From assembly GCA_018697195.1 (NCBI GenBank), contig JAGMWU010000055.1:20162-84161 (forward strand): DNA of 64,000 nt, in the 5' to 3' direction. A model generated the notes under the pieces. It was not told where the DNA came from. It saw nothing but the letters and a program-made list of their open reading frames with translations, and made no database searches. Positions 1 through 22,439 of the stretch are shown here, one piece after another. Every line of letters begins with the position of its first letter. Position 1 is the stretch's first letter. Origin of the DNA: Certhia americana (Eukaryota > Chordata > Aves > Passeriformes > Certhiidae). A program made the position numbers and the translations under genes.

Positions 1-5708
<5,708 letters not shown>

Positions 5709-8575
5709 ATTACCTCCCTTGCTCGCAGCTCCTGCCGGGCTTTCCGTGCCCTGTCTTGTCTAGTTGCAACTGCCCGTTGTGGTGCTGCATCTTCAAAATG
5801 CCAACTCAGCTAGGCCTAGTCCTTTGGGATGTTCTGCCAAGGAACTTAGGGTCTGCTCTCGTGCCTGATTCCTTCGTTTGCTGGACTAATGTTCATCCTG
5901 CCAACAGCTGTCCAAGCAGAGCTGTGGTTTTGCCCCTGGATGTGACGTTGCAGCTGGCTGCGTGTTTTCTGCAGGCACAGGAATGGGAATCTGACAAGTG
6001 TCTTCACTGGTTGAACAGAGGAGAAATCTGAACCCAAGTGGGAACTGGAAGAGCTCCACTCTTCAGCAAAACAGAAACATGCACCAGCCTCCAGACCAGC
6101 TCTGTTTGTGAGAGTCCCTGGTTTTCCCCTCCTGGGGCTCCAGAGGCATCTTCAGTACCTGAATCCAGCAAAAAGCCATGAGTCATGGAGCATGCACTCA
6201 CTATAGTATGGTATATTTTTCTTCTTGAGTATTCAGCATCTGAAGGTGTTCAGAAAATATTGATTCAAAAGTATGTGAATAGTGTTATTTTATAATGAAC
6301 CCGTGGATTTGGGGCTGGGGGTGAGGGAGTTCTTTCCAGCTAAATGTCAGGATAATCTGACAAGTTTCAGCAGAACACAATCACTCCAGAGCCTGAGGGA
6401 AGGACTCTCCCACTGACTTTGGGAAATCTGGAGCTAATTTCCAAGGTTTGATCTGTCCCAGCATTAGGACAGTGTCAGTTTGTGTTGTACCAAACAATCT
6501 GTGCTCCTGCTGCCTCTCTCTGGGGCTCCTGGGTCCAAACAAAACCCCTCTGGAAGGGAATTCAGTGGAATTCAGCTTCCTCCTGCATCTGTCTCTTTGG
6601 CTGGTAACTTTTTACCATCCTTTTAACCAAAGATAGTCCATCTGGTGCCCAAGAATTTACTTCAGAGTTTCTTTGAGCAAATGGCCTATTGGAAAATTGA
6701 GGGTTTCCTGGGGAGAATTACCTGGACACTGATTCTTGTTGTGCACAGGAAGCTGGAATCGAGCTCAACCCTTCACTGCACGTTGTTTGAATTACGGTGT
6801 GCAAGAGATCATTTAAGAGTTCCATAAAAATGTTATGGCCTAACTTAAATAAGCTTTTGTAGGAGTCAAGTCAAACAGGGAACCTGAGAAAACATTTTAA
6901 ATGGTAGCAAATATCTAAAATTACCTGGAGATCCCCATGCAGGTAACAACAAAACGTATCCAAGTGATTGTGCACTTGGAAGATACCACAAGTCAGAGGC
7001 CTGAGGTCCTGATGGCCTCAAATCCTCTGTGCTGATTTGGACACTAATAATCTTTATTTCACTCATGAAAGACCAGCAGTTTTAAAGTGGTGGTTATAAG
7101 TTGTCTCTGAGAAATGAAACTAAGAAAAGCAAACACTGATTATTATTATAAAAACTAAAATATTGCTTTATAGAGCAACATTGAAGGTGTTCTGCTCTTA
7201 TATTGGAAACCATATTAAGGTTCCATACACCCCCACTCTTCTCCCCCATAAAAAATTGAAAATTGCTTCATAATGCAGTAAAATAAAGGTTTTGAGTGAA
7301 TACTAATAGCAGGATAAGGCAAGTTTTAATGAAACCAAGCTCCTTCAACACATGAAAAATACTGTGTTGAATTAAAAGAGGAAAAAAAAAGAACCCTAAA
7401 AGCCCTAATCAACCAAAAGTCCTGAAAAGCTTTAACAATATGAAGTGTTTCTTTCTGTGCCAAACCCAGAGAAAGGTGTAACCAATAAAATCTGGTGTTG
7501 GTTTCCTTTCCAGGCTCCCTGCACTACTCCAAGGATGCACTGTCCCACTTAGGGGATCCCTCTTAGGAAAGCCCTTATTTCATAATTTATTTAATTATAG
7601 TGAGAGCACTTCAGTTGATCTTTTCCCAGCCAGGAACTCGACTCCAAATTGTCCAGAGCCTTGGCCTGGCTTCTGGCCTGCATTTCCCTGCTGCCATGAG
7701 AGGAGATGAGGGTGTGACACTCCTGCTCAGAGTGAGGGAGCTTTTTATTCCACTTTGCTGGGAATGTGGGATCATCCCTGCAGAGCTGGGTGACAAAAGT
7801 GACACTGTTGGAGGGGGGGCCCAGCTCTTCAAGCCTTGCAACCTAAATATACCAAAGATTGGAGTCTTCATCCATTACCCATCACTTGCAGGGATCAGGA
7901 GCACGGTGACGTCTGCGGGGGTTTCCCTCTATCCTTGGCTTGTCCTCACCAAATCCAGACCTTCTCCCGTGTTTTATTTTTTGTTTTTTTTTTTTTCCTC
8001 TTGCTGTGATCTGGGAGAGAACAGGGCGTGAGGAAACGGCGGAACATCTGTCAAAGCAGCTCAATCCTCAGGAGACCTGTTGTGGCTTTTACCTCACCCC
8101 CCCATCACGGGAGGCGCTTCCAGAGCAGAGCAAGAGCGCCCGGCAGCGATGATGGCTTCAGGGCTGTCCCCACAGCTCCCGAGCCCTTCCCCGGGCTGGA
8201 TGTGCCTCCTCTGGGCAAAGCCCTGCCCTCCAGGCTGCCACGGGAGTGAAGAGCAGCTGTGCAGTGACAGAGGACACGGGGCCAGCTCGGACTGGCACGT
8301 CCAGCCACCCCACCGCCTTGGGCACAGGAACAAGCCAAAGCATTACCTGTCTGTTTGGAGATGCACTTTTATGAATGTAGTTTATATCGCTCTTTTTTAG
8401 CTCTTTTTACATCATGTAAACGGTGATGCCTCATATTTTTTTTTTTTTGGTTTGTTTTTTTTTGTTTTTTTTTTTTTTTAATTTATATCGTAAAAGATCA
8501 TATTTGGTGATTTTTATATATATCGACTGTTACGGGGTGGGGGGAGGTGGGGAAATAAATTTGACGCCTTTATGA
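5709..8575 (+). other. MAP3K3: MAP3K3 3' UTR
   Basis: About 2.85 kb of non-coding DNA follows the MAP3K3 stop codon. It ends in very T-rich sequence (about 8397-8520), a TATATATCG stretch and an AATAAA signal at 8554-8559. An earlier AATAAA at about 7484-7489 could serve as an alternative site. Several open frames in this stretch (for example 7600-8031) have no recognisable family and are read as chance. The exact 3' end is inferred from the signal; no transcript data are available. Confidence 0.7.
8554..8559 (+). terminator. MAP3K3 polyadenylation signal AATAAA
   Basis: A canonical AATAAA lies downstream of a long U-rich 3' UTR tract and a G-rich segment. It is the last strong signal before sequence of different character, so it is the best candidate for the distal MAP3K3 poly(A) site. 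Confidence 0.65.
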
Positions 8576-11500
8576 ATTTAAAAAGGAAAAGAAGCAGCTG
8601 GTTTTGCAGAGAATTTGCTGATGGTTTATAAATGAGTAGAGCCAAGCCAAAATGCCTCTTTGTTTCCTCACAGCCTTCTTGATTATGGAAAAGGAAAATC
8701 TGGATTCCTGAGTCCACTGCTCCGATGAGTAACTTGGGGCTGACATTGATACCGTAGGCTTTTAACAGCCAGGGCAGCAAAAGAGTTCCAAGTGGACAGA
8801 AATGTAATTATACCTCAGAATTGAATTATATTTGGCCTCTTTATCCTGGCAGACTAGGAAAAAAACCTGGGAATAAACTCATTTAGGGGAGAGTGGAGGA
8901 GGAGGAGTGCCAGGCTGACAAAAAGCTATTGTGTCAATTCCAAATGTCATGTTGGATTTCCTGCTGTTCCTTCCAAGGAGAGATAATCTAGGGAATGTTG
9001 AGTATTGGGATCCCTGATGGAAGGTGCTGCAGAAATGGAGAATATTCTGTTTGACAAAGAATTTCTTATCAGAGTCCCAGTATCCTGAAATGGTTAAAAC
9101 TAATCAGAAAAACCTCCAAGATTCCCATTGGACAGGAACCTGGAGGAATTTGACTGTCCCTGAGGTAGTTAGGAAACAAAGTAGTGACATTTTGGTCTTG
9201 GTGTGACGATTCTGTGCATTCCAGGTTATTTGCTTGTTCTCAGAAAATCCCATCTTTGCCCATTCTAGTGGCAGTTAGGTTGCATCAATTTGGATGAGGT
9301 TTTTTTTGGGGTGGTTTTTGCCTAATTTGGAATAATATTCCAAAGGACTTGAAGCTGCTCCAAAGAGTTCCCATTGGCACCAGTCACCAACATTGACTAA
9401 CCAAGAGGGAAAAGGTAGGTGTGCCAGGAGCAGTTCAAAAAGGAAGAAGAGGATTTTATTACCACCATAAATGATGCAAAGCAGGGAGAAAGAGCATTAA
9501 CCTGGATTGTGCAGAAGACTTTGACCCAGTAGTCTTCTATTTACCGACCGGGGGCTTGCAGTGCAAAGCCAGGCCAATGTATCATTTTATTTACAATAAA
9601 ATTATCATTTATATGAAAGCCTGGTTTGGTGACTGTCTTTTTAAAAAGCACAAATTTGGAGAAGGGAAAGCCTCTGGTTTTCAGGCAAGTGGAAGATACC
9701 ATGAGCTCCCTTACAAAAATGGAGCTTCCCAGCTGAAGTGGAGGAATTTGGATGGTTTTGCTCTGGGAAATGTCCTTTCCTGAGCTGGAAGGCAGTTGGT
9801 TCTGGGAGCCCCGTGTTCGTGTGGAAGCACAAAAGGAAGTTTTGGCAGGGGTGAGACAAATAAAGATTGTTGATCATGAGTTGTTTGTTTCTGGGTGGCA
9901 CGAGCAGCTTGAAGAGGAGGAATTGCAGCAGCCTTGGGGCATTTTCCATGCTCTGCTCTAATAATCCATGGATTGTTCTTGTGCTGCTTGCACAGCTCCA
10001 GCTCACACTGCATCCACCTGCAACCCACCAGAGCTGTGGCATCCCTGACCTGTCTGCAGCTTCTGCTGCTTTCCTGCTGGGAATATCCTCCCGTGGAGCT
10101 GCTGCTGTGCTGCTTTCCCCAGCAAGGACCTGAAATAATTCACCACAGCCAAATGCAAGCTCAGGCTCTCATCCCCAGAGGGCTGCAGGTAGAACTGATC
10201 TCCCAGCTCCTCCTTCTCTTGCCAGGTGCTGCAGGATTGTCTGACACCTGTCCCTGTATCTCTTGGCTTGCTCAGCTCAGGAGGTCAGACCTCACCAGGG
10301 GTCACAGCTCCTCCTGAGGGGCTCTCCTGACCCAGGACAGGACCCAGGGAACAGTGGGTGGAGAATGGCCTTTAGATAAAAATCTCAAATTTCAGTTTGG
10401 AGGAGGGAGGGAAAGATACAACATCATTATTTCTCTGATTTAGTGTTCTCATTCTAACTGAAAAGCCAGCTCTGAAAACCTGGGGGTTTCCTACCCCCCT
10501 AAAATCATCTGACATTGTTAAAATGCAGCTGGTTGTGCAGTGCAGCAGCTGGGAGCTGAGGGAATGGGGAAGTGAGGCCAGTGAGAGGCAGGAAGTGGAA
10601 CAGAGGGCTCTCCTTTCCTTTTCTGAACATTCTGAAGAGGGAAGGGGCCGGGGAAGGGGCCCTGAGGCTGCAGCATCACAGCAGGACTGCTCAGGGGTGG
10701 CTTTTCTGGGGTGTAAAGCTGACACCTGCATGGTGGGGACAGTCGAAGCTCTTGGTGAGGCTGAAGCACCCCTGAGAGCCTTGCCAGGGTCTGAGTTCAC
10801 ACTCTCTGCGTGGTTGGGTGTCCCCAGACCATGCCCAGGAGCCATTTTAGAAAATGTTCAATGAGAAGGAGAAATAACTTGTCCAGCATCAGGCTCCTCT
10901 GCTCATCCAGCCAGTGCTGTCCCCAAAATCAGATGTCACCATGAGACATCTCTACTGTGACCCTGTGGAGCTGCTGCCTGGCTGTGGGTGCACACCCTGA
11001 GCCCCAGAAGGGCTGTCCTGAGCAGGGGAAGCACCACAGAGACCGGGGTCTGTTTGTGCCATCTCTTCCTCCTCTGGACTGCCCATCCCCATCTTTCTCC
11101 CTCTTTCATCCTTATCTCCTGTTTCCATGGCTGTGTCTGGCTTCCCCCAGACAGGACGTGCCAGGCAGAGCTGATGGTATCAGTCAGGGATGGAACAGGG
11201 GCTTTTGCTCTGTGTGGGGGCCCTGAAAAGCCAAATTCCTGTAGAATTTGAAAGACATGGGGCTCCTGAGCACAGCTGTACACAGTATGCCTGGAGGAAA
11301 GAGGTAAATAGTAATTAAAACCAGACTCACCCATGTTTTCCCTGGTTTTCCTGCATTTGTGTCTCCAGCCTGGCAGGGCTTGCTGGGCTCATGAATTTGT
11401 ATTTGGACTGTGCTATCCAAACCAGGGGACCAAACCTGTGTGGCACTGGCCAGCCCAGCACTGATGCCCATCCTGCCCCTGGCAGAGTCACTGAGGCAGG

Positions 11501-12540
11501 GACAGGGCACGATGGCCACTGATGTGGAGGGGAGAGCGTGAGACATATCAGGGCAAAGAGGTGGATCTAATCCTGGGGGATCCACAGGCTGGTGGATGCC
11601 TTTTGAGGGTGGTCTGGGCTCCGTTTGGAAGCTGGTGGAAGGTTCCAGCTGGGCTGTGCAGCTCGCAGGGCAACACTGATGTGGAATTTGAAATCCTGGT
11701 TCAGTTCCCAAAAACTTGGGAGCCCCGACAGGGGGCTTCTGGTCAGGGGCCTGCACCCTGGTCACCTCTGCCTCACGGTCTGCAGGACCCCTCTGAGCAC
11801 TCCCCAAAGAAGGGTGGGCTGCCTTCCCTCCCTCCCCTTCCCTCCCAACCTCACTCACACACAAGAATCCAGGAATACTTTCTTGACCCTGCATAGACAC
11901 AAGCTCCTTCCCCAGCACCTGGGCAGTAAGATGCAGACCTGACCACGAGCCCCACCTCCCCAGGCCCCTAGGAACACAAGACAAGACAGGGAAGGCTCGG
12001 GAGCCTTGTATTACAAAAATAAAAGAGCACATGTGAAGCTGCCGCGAGGCTCCAGCACAAAACGTACCAGTAGAAGGCAAATATAAAAAAGAGACACTGT
12101 TAAACCATGGCAGGGCAACATCCTTGAGGCTGAACCATCCCAGCTGAACTGAGCTGATGTAAACCAAGGACCCTCCTTATCCAGAGCCCCAGCAATGCAG
12201 GGTCGGTGTGGTGGAGCTGGGAGCTCTGCAGTGATTCACGAGCTGGGTAAACCCCCAGCTCATCTCCTTTTCCATGGTGACAGGCCTGAAATGGATCAAC
12301 AGGGCTGGGGGTTCCATAGGGGGTGGCATTGCTTCTGTTCTGATCTCACTGGGGAGAGAGGGTTTCAGGTCTGAGGTCACCTCTGCCCTCTCCTTATGGC
12401 CTGCAGGACCCTTCTGAGCACCCTCCAAAGAGGGTGGGCTCCCCCCTCCCCTCCCACAGGTCCTGCTTTACATCAGCTCAGTTAGCCCTGGCTCAGCTGC
12501 TCCATCTCTGCTAGGCTCCAGGAGCAGGGGCTGGCCCCTC
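8576..12540. other. Intergenic region between convergent MAP3K3 and LIMD2
   Basis: About 4 kb lies between the MAP3K3 poly(A) site and the LIMD2 stop codon. The right part must include the LIMD2 3' UTR (minus strand), but I could not find a clear AATAAA or ATTAAA on the minus strand near the stop, so the LIMD2 3' end is undefined. A 327-codon open frame on the minus strand (11184-12167) has no recognisable domain. No RNA gene or mobile element was recognised. Confidence 0.6.
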
Positions 12541-15145
<2,605 letters not shown>

Positions 15146-16765
15146 GGTTCCCTTCCCTTCTCTGTTGTTTAATCCTGAGCCTGAAGTCTGTGGGTCGATG
15201 TTCCCTGCAGAGGTGCTTAAGAGAGACCTCTTGCAACACCTGGAAAGGAAATGACATCAGGAATGGGGCTGGTTTCAGCAGCCAAACTCAGCAGCTCTGC
15301 AGGAGCTGGTGAGTGCTCAGAGCTTCCCCCCGTGGGCTCAGATCAGCCTCACTGCTCCGGGGATTCCTGAGGGAGCAGGGAGATTGAGGCACACAACACT
15401 GGACTGACAGACAGGAGAGGCAGGTCTGGAATGCTGTGACAGCAGCTGGAGGGGCTCTGAACACCTGGAAGGTGATGAGATGGTTTCCACTCCAAACCCA
15501 CACATGGAAGCACATGCCAGGCAATGACCATGCAGCAAGGCTGACCCCGAGCCAAGGCAGCAAAACCAGCACCCCATGTTTCACTAATGCAACCATCCAA
15601 GGACTGGTGCTGCTGGAGGAAGGACTAAGTGATTTTAGTCTAATTTTAGCCCAGAAAAGTCTCGCTGCTCACAGCTCAGCAGAGCAAGTGATGGGGATTC
15701 TGTCTCCTGGAGGAGCCCACGTCAGCCTTTAGGCTGAGCCCCGTGAGCTGTGGCCCCGTGTGATGTGCTGAGTGACAGGACTGGGACCAGCACAGGAAAA
15801 AAACACCAGCATTGCAAATCACCCCTTTTGGTAAAAAAGAGCTAAAAAGGCACTGACAGCTCCTCAGGGGGTTTTCCCCACCGCACTTTACCTTCAAAAC
15901 ACCCGTGAAAGATGAGCCCTGGTTTGAACACACAGGACAGAGCTGTGGGGAGGGTGAAAGGATGGCTCTGCAATGATGGGGATGAGCTGGAGGCTGGGAA
16001 ACCAGCACCTCCCTCTGCCTGGGGCTGCTTTCCCATCCTGCTGAACCCCCTTGGCCTCATACTGCCACCCCAAAAACCTTCCTGCTGCCCGAGGACTGCA
16101 CTGGATGCTTAGAAAGCCCCAGGGCAGAGACACATCAGGGCTGGGGTAGGGGCATCTCCTCAATGCCCACCTCACAGGGACAGCTGCAAACATCTCCTGA
16201 GTTTTAGGGGGCTCTTTGACTGCCAAGCCCCCAGCAGCTGACACCAGGCTTGCATTCCACCCAGCAAAGCACCTAAAATTCACCTAAATGTTGCTTTCAG
16301 AGCTTTTCCCCAGGCCCTGGGTGCCCCTCATGGCCCCCGGGGGCTGCAAACGCTCCACAACCTCAGCTGAGACCCAGCCCTGCTCTATCAAAATTCATTT
16401 CCCGTCTCTCTGTGGTTTGGGTGTCATTTCCTGCTCTCTGTTGCTGAGCCCAGCATCTGCTGGGGGCTGGGGCCCAGCCCCACGGCCCCACACCCTTCCC
16501 CTCGTGTCTCTGGGGTCTGTGGGGTCCTACAGACCCTACAGGGAACACGAGGGACACAGAAACCCTCTACACACACAGCTCTAACACAGACACACAACCC
16601 TCCCCCTTTTCACCTGCTTTTCACCTTCACCCCAACCTTGGGTACAAATATTTTTCCGCCCCCAACTTCCTTTCCCTCGCAGCTCATCTTCCTCCCCAAC
16701 CCCAGCCACCTTCCTCCCCTCACTTTTTCCCAACTCTCCATCACCTCCTCTTGCCTTTCCCCAGC

Positions 16766-16866
16766 AGCTGCTCGAGTGGAAGGTGTCCCTGCACACACCA
16801 GGGGTTTGGAACAAGATGATTTTTAAGGTCCCTTCAACCCCAAACCACTGTGGGGTTCTCTGATAA
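16766..16866 (+). repeat. CR1 LINE 3' end
   Basis: CR1 tail motifs GTGGAAGGTGTCCCTGC, GGGGTTTGGAACAAGATGAT and TTTAAGGTCCCTTCAACCCC are followed by a diverged terminal TTCTCTGAT. Confidence 0.9.
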
Positions 16867-17098
16867 GCACGTGATTACTTCTTCCTACTATCTGTTTCTT
16901 TGCTCCTCACGCCCCGGTGGTAAATAAACATACACACAGTGTTTGTTTAGCCAAGCTGGTCACTGTTATCATTGTTACCTGGTTGTTAAAAGTTCTTGTT
17001 AAATTGTCGATGCCCCTAGCAAACCACTGTGGGGTTCTCTGATAAGCACATGATTATTTCCACCTACTATTTGTTTCTTTGCTCCTCATGCCCCCAAG
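16839..17098 (+). repeat. Spaced direct repeat of about 75 bp
   Basis: Segments at about 16839-16917 and 17019-17097 share CAAACCACTGTGGGGTTCTC, TGATAAGCACRTGATTA and TTTGTTTCTTTGCTCCTCA with a few substitutions. About 100 bp of different sequence lies between them. The first copy overlaps the tail of a CR1 element, so the second copy probably arose by local duplication after the CR1 inserted. Confidence 0.85.
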
Positions 17099-20000
17099 CC
17101 CCTTTCCCTTCAATTCCACCCACTTATCCCACCACAGCCCTGGTGTTTTCCCCCCAGCCCTTTCCTCTCCACATCCCCCTGCCCTCCATGCACGTACCCT
17201 CTGGCAGCCCCACGTTCCAGCCAGAGCTCCTCAGAGCAGCAGCAGCAGCAGCTGAACCTCCTTCCTGTCGAAGGGCAGGAGGCAAGAGCTGAATTCTCAA
17301 AGGGGAAGGGTGTGCCGAGGCGATAACCAGAACAAGTGAGAAACTTGAAGAAAGAGGAGAAACTTGAAGAAACAGGAGGGTTTCTTGGAGGCTCTCAGCT
17401 GCTGTCGTTGCTCTTCCCAGGTTGGGACTGGAGCACAAGGCAGCCACCAGCAGCCCCCATGAGAGGGGAAGGTGGTGACACGGGCAGTGCCTCAGGACAC
17501 ACTGCCACACTGATGTGACACAGCCTTCACAGCAGCTCAGGAAGCTTCAGGGTTTGATGGCTTTGAGGGGTGAAGTGACAAAGCCAAAGCCTCACAGTGG
17601 AGACTGGCACCAGAACTGCTAGATCTGACTGTCCCACACCTCTGCTCCCTTAGCCACTTACACACCTGGGAAGAGCAGGAGGGCTGTCCTCCTCTCCAGG
17701 TCGTGCCAGCAGTTTCAGGGTTTTTGGCTCAGGACAAGGTGAGAACCCCTTTGCCTTCCAGCCTCTCCTCATCCTGCTCCTTGCAGCAACTGATGGCTCC
17801 AAGCAGGGAGGAGTTTGGGGGGAGGAAGGAAACTCTGCTCGATCACAGAGCTTTACCCTTGCAGCCACTCTCACCTTTCTGCCTGACCCTGGGACAGGAG
17901 GAACACCTGGGGTGGCTCCTCAAGGCAATCCCCCACTCTCAACCTGCTTCTGAATGGTCAGGAAGGGTGCAGGGAGACTTTTCCCCTTTCCCCTCTACAG
18001 AGGGGCTACCAGGGCTCCCCCCCAGTGCTGATCCAGGTTGTCCCAGTGGGCCCCAGCCCGGTGCTGCTGAGGGGCTCCCGGGAGCTGCTGGGTTTCCAGC
18101 AGGGAAGGAGCATGACTGTGGAGGGCCAGAGGCCCCTCACTGCCATATGGTTCCCATTAGCAGCCCTGGGAAGGGTTTGTTTACTGCAGGGATCACTGCT
18201 CCAGTGCTGGAGGCTTTCCCAAAAGCACGGTGTGGGGGATCCAGGCACCTTTCCTCCTCCATCCTCGGAGGATGTGGAGTGTCCCCAGAGCACAGCCAGG
18301 CACACCTTGGGCAGGGGACACCTCAGGGAGGCTGTCAGGCCTTTCCCCCAGGAAATTGTGGGCTGAGCTGATGGCTCTGGGGATGGATATCCCTGAGATC
18401 CTATGCAGGATCAGTGAAACCACACACAGAGGACAGCACTGACCCTCCAGCTCCATGGCCATCATCCCTCTCAGCTGGCCAGCGTGGGGAGGAGGTGAAC
18501 AGGATCTGGAAGAGCCTGTCTGCTAAGCCTGGGAATCACCCAGCTCCCAAAGCTCAGTTTCTGTAATCTTGGGATCCCACAGTTGACCCAGACCATGAAA
18601 CAAAGGGTGGTGCAAAACCAGCATCAAACGGGCCAGTCCAGAGCCAGGGAAGGATGATGGAACGAGCCCAGTGGCCACAGCTCCTGCTTTAGGCATGGAA
18701 TCCCTTAATTCAGCTTCAGGTCTTGGCTCTTGTATGGCTTTGAGCCAACCACTTGACCTCTCTGGTGCTGGGCACCCAGGGCAGTCCCTGCTGGCTTGGC
18801 ACAGCGGGGAGGACTTCAGGGAGGAGGATTTTTGGGGACATTTCTGGGGACACCCCCACCCTGCTCCTGAGATTCCTGGGGAGTGGACCTGACCCTGCCT
18901 CACCCCACAGCCAGGAGCCACCTTCCACCAGCCTGCTCCACTAATCCCCTTTCCATCCACGTCCTGCCTCTTGAAATGCTGCCAGTGGGCAGGAAATCTG
19001 CAGCCGAAACGCTGAGGGATGCTGACAAGGAATAGTTGTGGGGAGGAACAGGGATGCCTTTGTCAGGGCAACAATGGGGGACCCACAGGAGTGAGGGAGA
19101 GCCCGAGGGAAGCCCCTGCTCACCCACTGGCCTCTCACTTTCATCCCTGCCTCCCCTGAGGAGGAGATGCACAGCTCTGGAAGCTCCAGGGTCCAGGGGA
19201 CTGGGCTGGTCCCTGCCCCTGCCTCTCACTGAGGGGGTCCATGGGCCAGAAGGATGCTGCTGGGATTCACCTGCTTTCCAGAAGCAGAAACTGAGGCAGC
19301 CCATTCCTGGGATTGTGGCTGTGTTTAATGGCATCCATTAAAAATCATGATCTCAAGGGATCCTCTGCTCCCTGGGATCTCCTGTCTTGCTGGGAGTTCA
19401 GAGAGAGCAGAGAAACACAGCAGAAATCCTGCCAGGAGGATGAGAAGAGACTTTTCCAAGCAGAGACAAATTCTCAGTAGTGCCAGACAAAAATTGCAGG
19501 TTGAGAGGTTCAGGCTGGACATTAAATAAAAGTGTTTTTCTGGGAGGAACCTTGGAAGCCCTGCAGAACAGACTAATGAGGTGCAGCATAAACCTGGTAC
19601 AAACAAGCACAAAAGGCAAACAGCAGCTCATGCTCCTCCCCTCCCCTTATCAGCTCTTCCCTAATCTCTTCCATAAACCACATTCCACCTGGAAACATCT
19701 CCTCCTGGTTTCCTAGACAAATGTACATCCATTTACCATTAGACATTAGATCCTCTCCCATCACATATCTGCCTCTCAGTGGGATTCACACAGAGTAACA
19801 CGTTCAGGAGAAGCAGATTCCTTTTCACCTGTTCTCACGTGGTGGGTTCTGCTGCTCTGGCAGCTCCACACCTGGGAGATCTCAGGCCTTGGTGTTCTGA
19901 CACAAAACTCCAACACCCCTCAAGACCTCTGGCCTCATGTGTCCTTACATCCCTGCTTGCAGAGGAATCCAAGTGTCTTCCTTCCATTTTGCTCTCTTTT

Positions 20001-20309
20001 CCCTGTCTCCACCTAAAATAATCATTTCCTTGGGGCTCTATCACGAGGCCCTGTTGTTTCAGAAGTCATTTATCATATCCAAGGAAGACACTGAGCCAGC
20101 ATGACATGATCTGTGTTAAACCCACCCAGCATTTTATTCTGCTTCCCAACAGCACATCTTTGATTACTCTTCCAGAACCTGTTCTAGGAACCAACCTTTC
20201 CTCATACTCCAATTAATGGACCTGTAATTGCCTGTAATTTCCTCCTTCCTCTAGCACAGCCTCTCAGTGTTACCCTGGCTGATTTCCTCGTGTGGAACAT
20301 CACCTGTTA

Positions 20310-20490
20310 CTCACCAGATTTTGGACTGGCATTGCCTATGGTAGAATCCCTAGCCCTGGAGGCTTTAAAGGCCGTGGGGATGGGGCACTTGGGGACATTG
20401 TTAAGTGGTGGCCTTGGCAGTGCTGGGGGAATGGTTGGTGATCATTCTATGATCTTAGAGAACTTTTCCAACCTGAAGGATTCTCTGATT
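20310..20490 (+). repeat. CR1-like LINE fragment (copy A)
   Basis: CR1-type text AGCCCTGGAGGCTTTAAAGG, GGATGGGGCACTTGGGGACA and GATCATTCTATGATCTTAGA, ending in TTTTCCAACCTGAAGGATTC. The homologous element in copy B is at about 25.98-26.16 kb. Confidence 0.8.
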
Positions 20491-22439
20491 CCAGGGGGTG
20501 AGCCCATCTCTTGAGTCCTGAGGGACTCCACAAAAAGCTTTTGCTGTTTCATCACCTGCAGAAGCAGCAGGAGCAGGAGTGAATCCAATTCCAGGCACTC
20601 CAAGACACAGCACAAGCTCTTTCCATGGTCCCTGCCTCCACACAAGCCCCACAAAAGGTGCTTTTTGCTGTCCAAATGCAGATTGTATAAGAAGAAAACA
20701 CGACCAAAACCATATTGGTAGTTAGATCTCTCCAAATATTCTTTTTGAGCTGCCCTGGCTATTTTCAGCCCTCACCTCTGTCCTCCATTTTAGGATCCAA
20801 GGTACCATAGAGCCCAACATAGGATCTGGTTCTCTGAAATCCACAAGACTACAGTGAGTGTACTGGGAAAAGTAATCCCTGGAGAGGCACATCAGAGGAT
20901 GCTGAGGTATCTTGTCACTGAAAACCCCAAGCTGGACATATGGAGAGGGTTATGGGCACACCACAGGAGTCAGAAATATGTCTAAAGTGTGCTTAACACT
21001 GATATTGCAGTAATCCTTTTGTCCAGATTTAATATTTTCCATCCCAGGGCTTTTGCTAAGAGCGAGGCAAGTGCTGCAACACCCCCAGATGGCAGATAAA
21101 AATGACTTAACTGGCAGGGGAAAGCAGCTGTGTCTTGGGGGGACATGGTAGCTGCCTGGCAAAACCCTGTAAGAGCTGAGGGTGGGAGAAAAGGAAAATA
21201 AAAACTTCATCACCATCCAGGGCCAGAGGGGTAGTTGAAGACTCACAGGAGTTACCCACTGAAGGAAACCAGAAGAGGAATTCCCTTCCCTAGTGAGAAA
21301 TCTCCTGGGATTTTTGCTGACCCAAAAAGGTCAGGAACCTGGCTTTGAACTGTATTAGAATGAAAATGCATCTGGCCACTTTGCAAAGCCCAAGAGGTTG
21401 GTTCTGACAGACCCTCACCTTGGAACTGGGAATTTGCTTCTTGCAGGGCTCCCATTTAAAAAGGACATTAACACCGGGGCAGTTTCAGACTAAGCTTGGT
21501 CGATTGCCCTGCAATTATTTTTGTAATCTACAATAATAATGCTGCAGATGTGCTACTCCTGGCCTCAAACACACAACAGCTCAGCTGAGGCACCAGATGT
21601 CTTCCCTGTGAGAGCCCTCACACAACGTCTTTGGTGGACAAAGACCAATTTTCAAGACTGGATTATCAGGTTTTCTCAAAACTGATACCCACACTATGAA
21701 AAAAACTGGTCAAAATTGCTCATAAATGTGATCTGCAATGTATTTAGTGTTTGAAAGTGATCCAGGGGGATTTAGACAGTAAGGCTGGCTCAAACCCTAG
21801 TGAGTTACAGCACCGGAAGGGGACTGGGCGGACTTGGGCTTGATTATATTTTTGGGTGGACAGTGGATATAAATAATTTCTTTTTTTTTTTTTTTTTCGG
21901 TTACTGGTTGCTCCCCTTCCCGTCGAGACAAAAAAGAAGAGCTCTCCTTTGTGAAGCACGGGGAGATCCCTGGTGTCAGGATCAGGCTGTCAGAGAAAGG
22001 GATTGTAGGGTTATTCAAATGCTCACAGTATGCAACAGCCTCCCAGGGAAGTGAGTGACTGAAAGACTGTGATGGAAAGGTTTTAAATGCGAGCTGGGAT
22101 CGAGGCGTAGGAGACACACCAGACCATGGGAATGGAGGCATTAACCAAGGGGGATGAGGGAGTGGGATTTCTACACAGGTTTTTCTTCCATACTACTGCT
22201 CAATACAACTGGATCGGTCGCCGCACCCCGGCATGGCTGCAGCACACAACAAAGAGGGACCTGCAGGAGCACACGGGGAGCCCCAACACGCTGCCCACAA
22301 CCAGCAAGGGCCTGTTGTCGGCGTCCAGGCGCTCGACCGGGGCTCCCTCGGCCACGGGGAGCTCGCCCCCGGTGCCGGTACCGCCTCCCGGCTGCCGGCA
22401 GCCACCGCCCTGCCCCGCCTGCCCCAGGCACCAGCAGCG

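Larger units (their letters stand above)
15146..17845. other. LIMD2 5' flank or 5' intron
   Basis: No coding exon was recognised here. The stretch probably belongs to the LIMD2 5' UTR or intron. It holds a CR1 tail at about 16.77-16.87 kb and a spaced direct repeat (16.84 and 17.02 kb), listed separately. Open frames present are short or low-complexity. Confidence 0.5.

Noticed and set aside
11184..12167. 327-codon open frame on the minus strand downstream of LIMD2
   Set aside because: No recognisable domain or homologue, and it lies where the LIMD2 3' UTR is expected. A conservation test in other birds would be needed to revive it.
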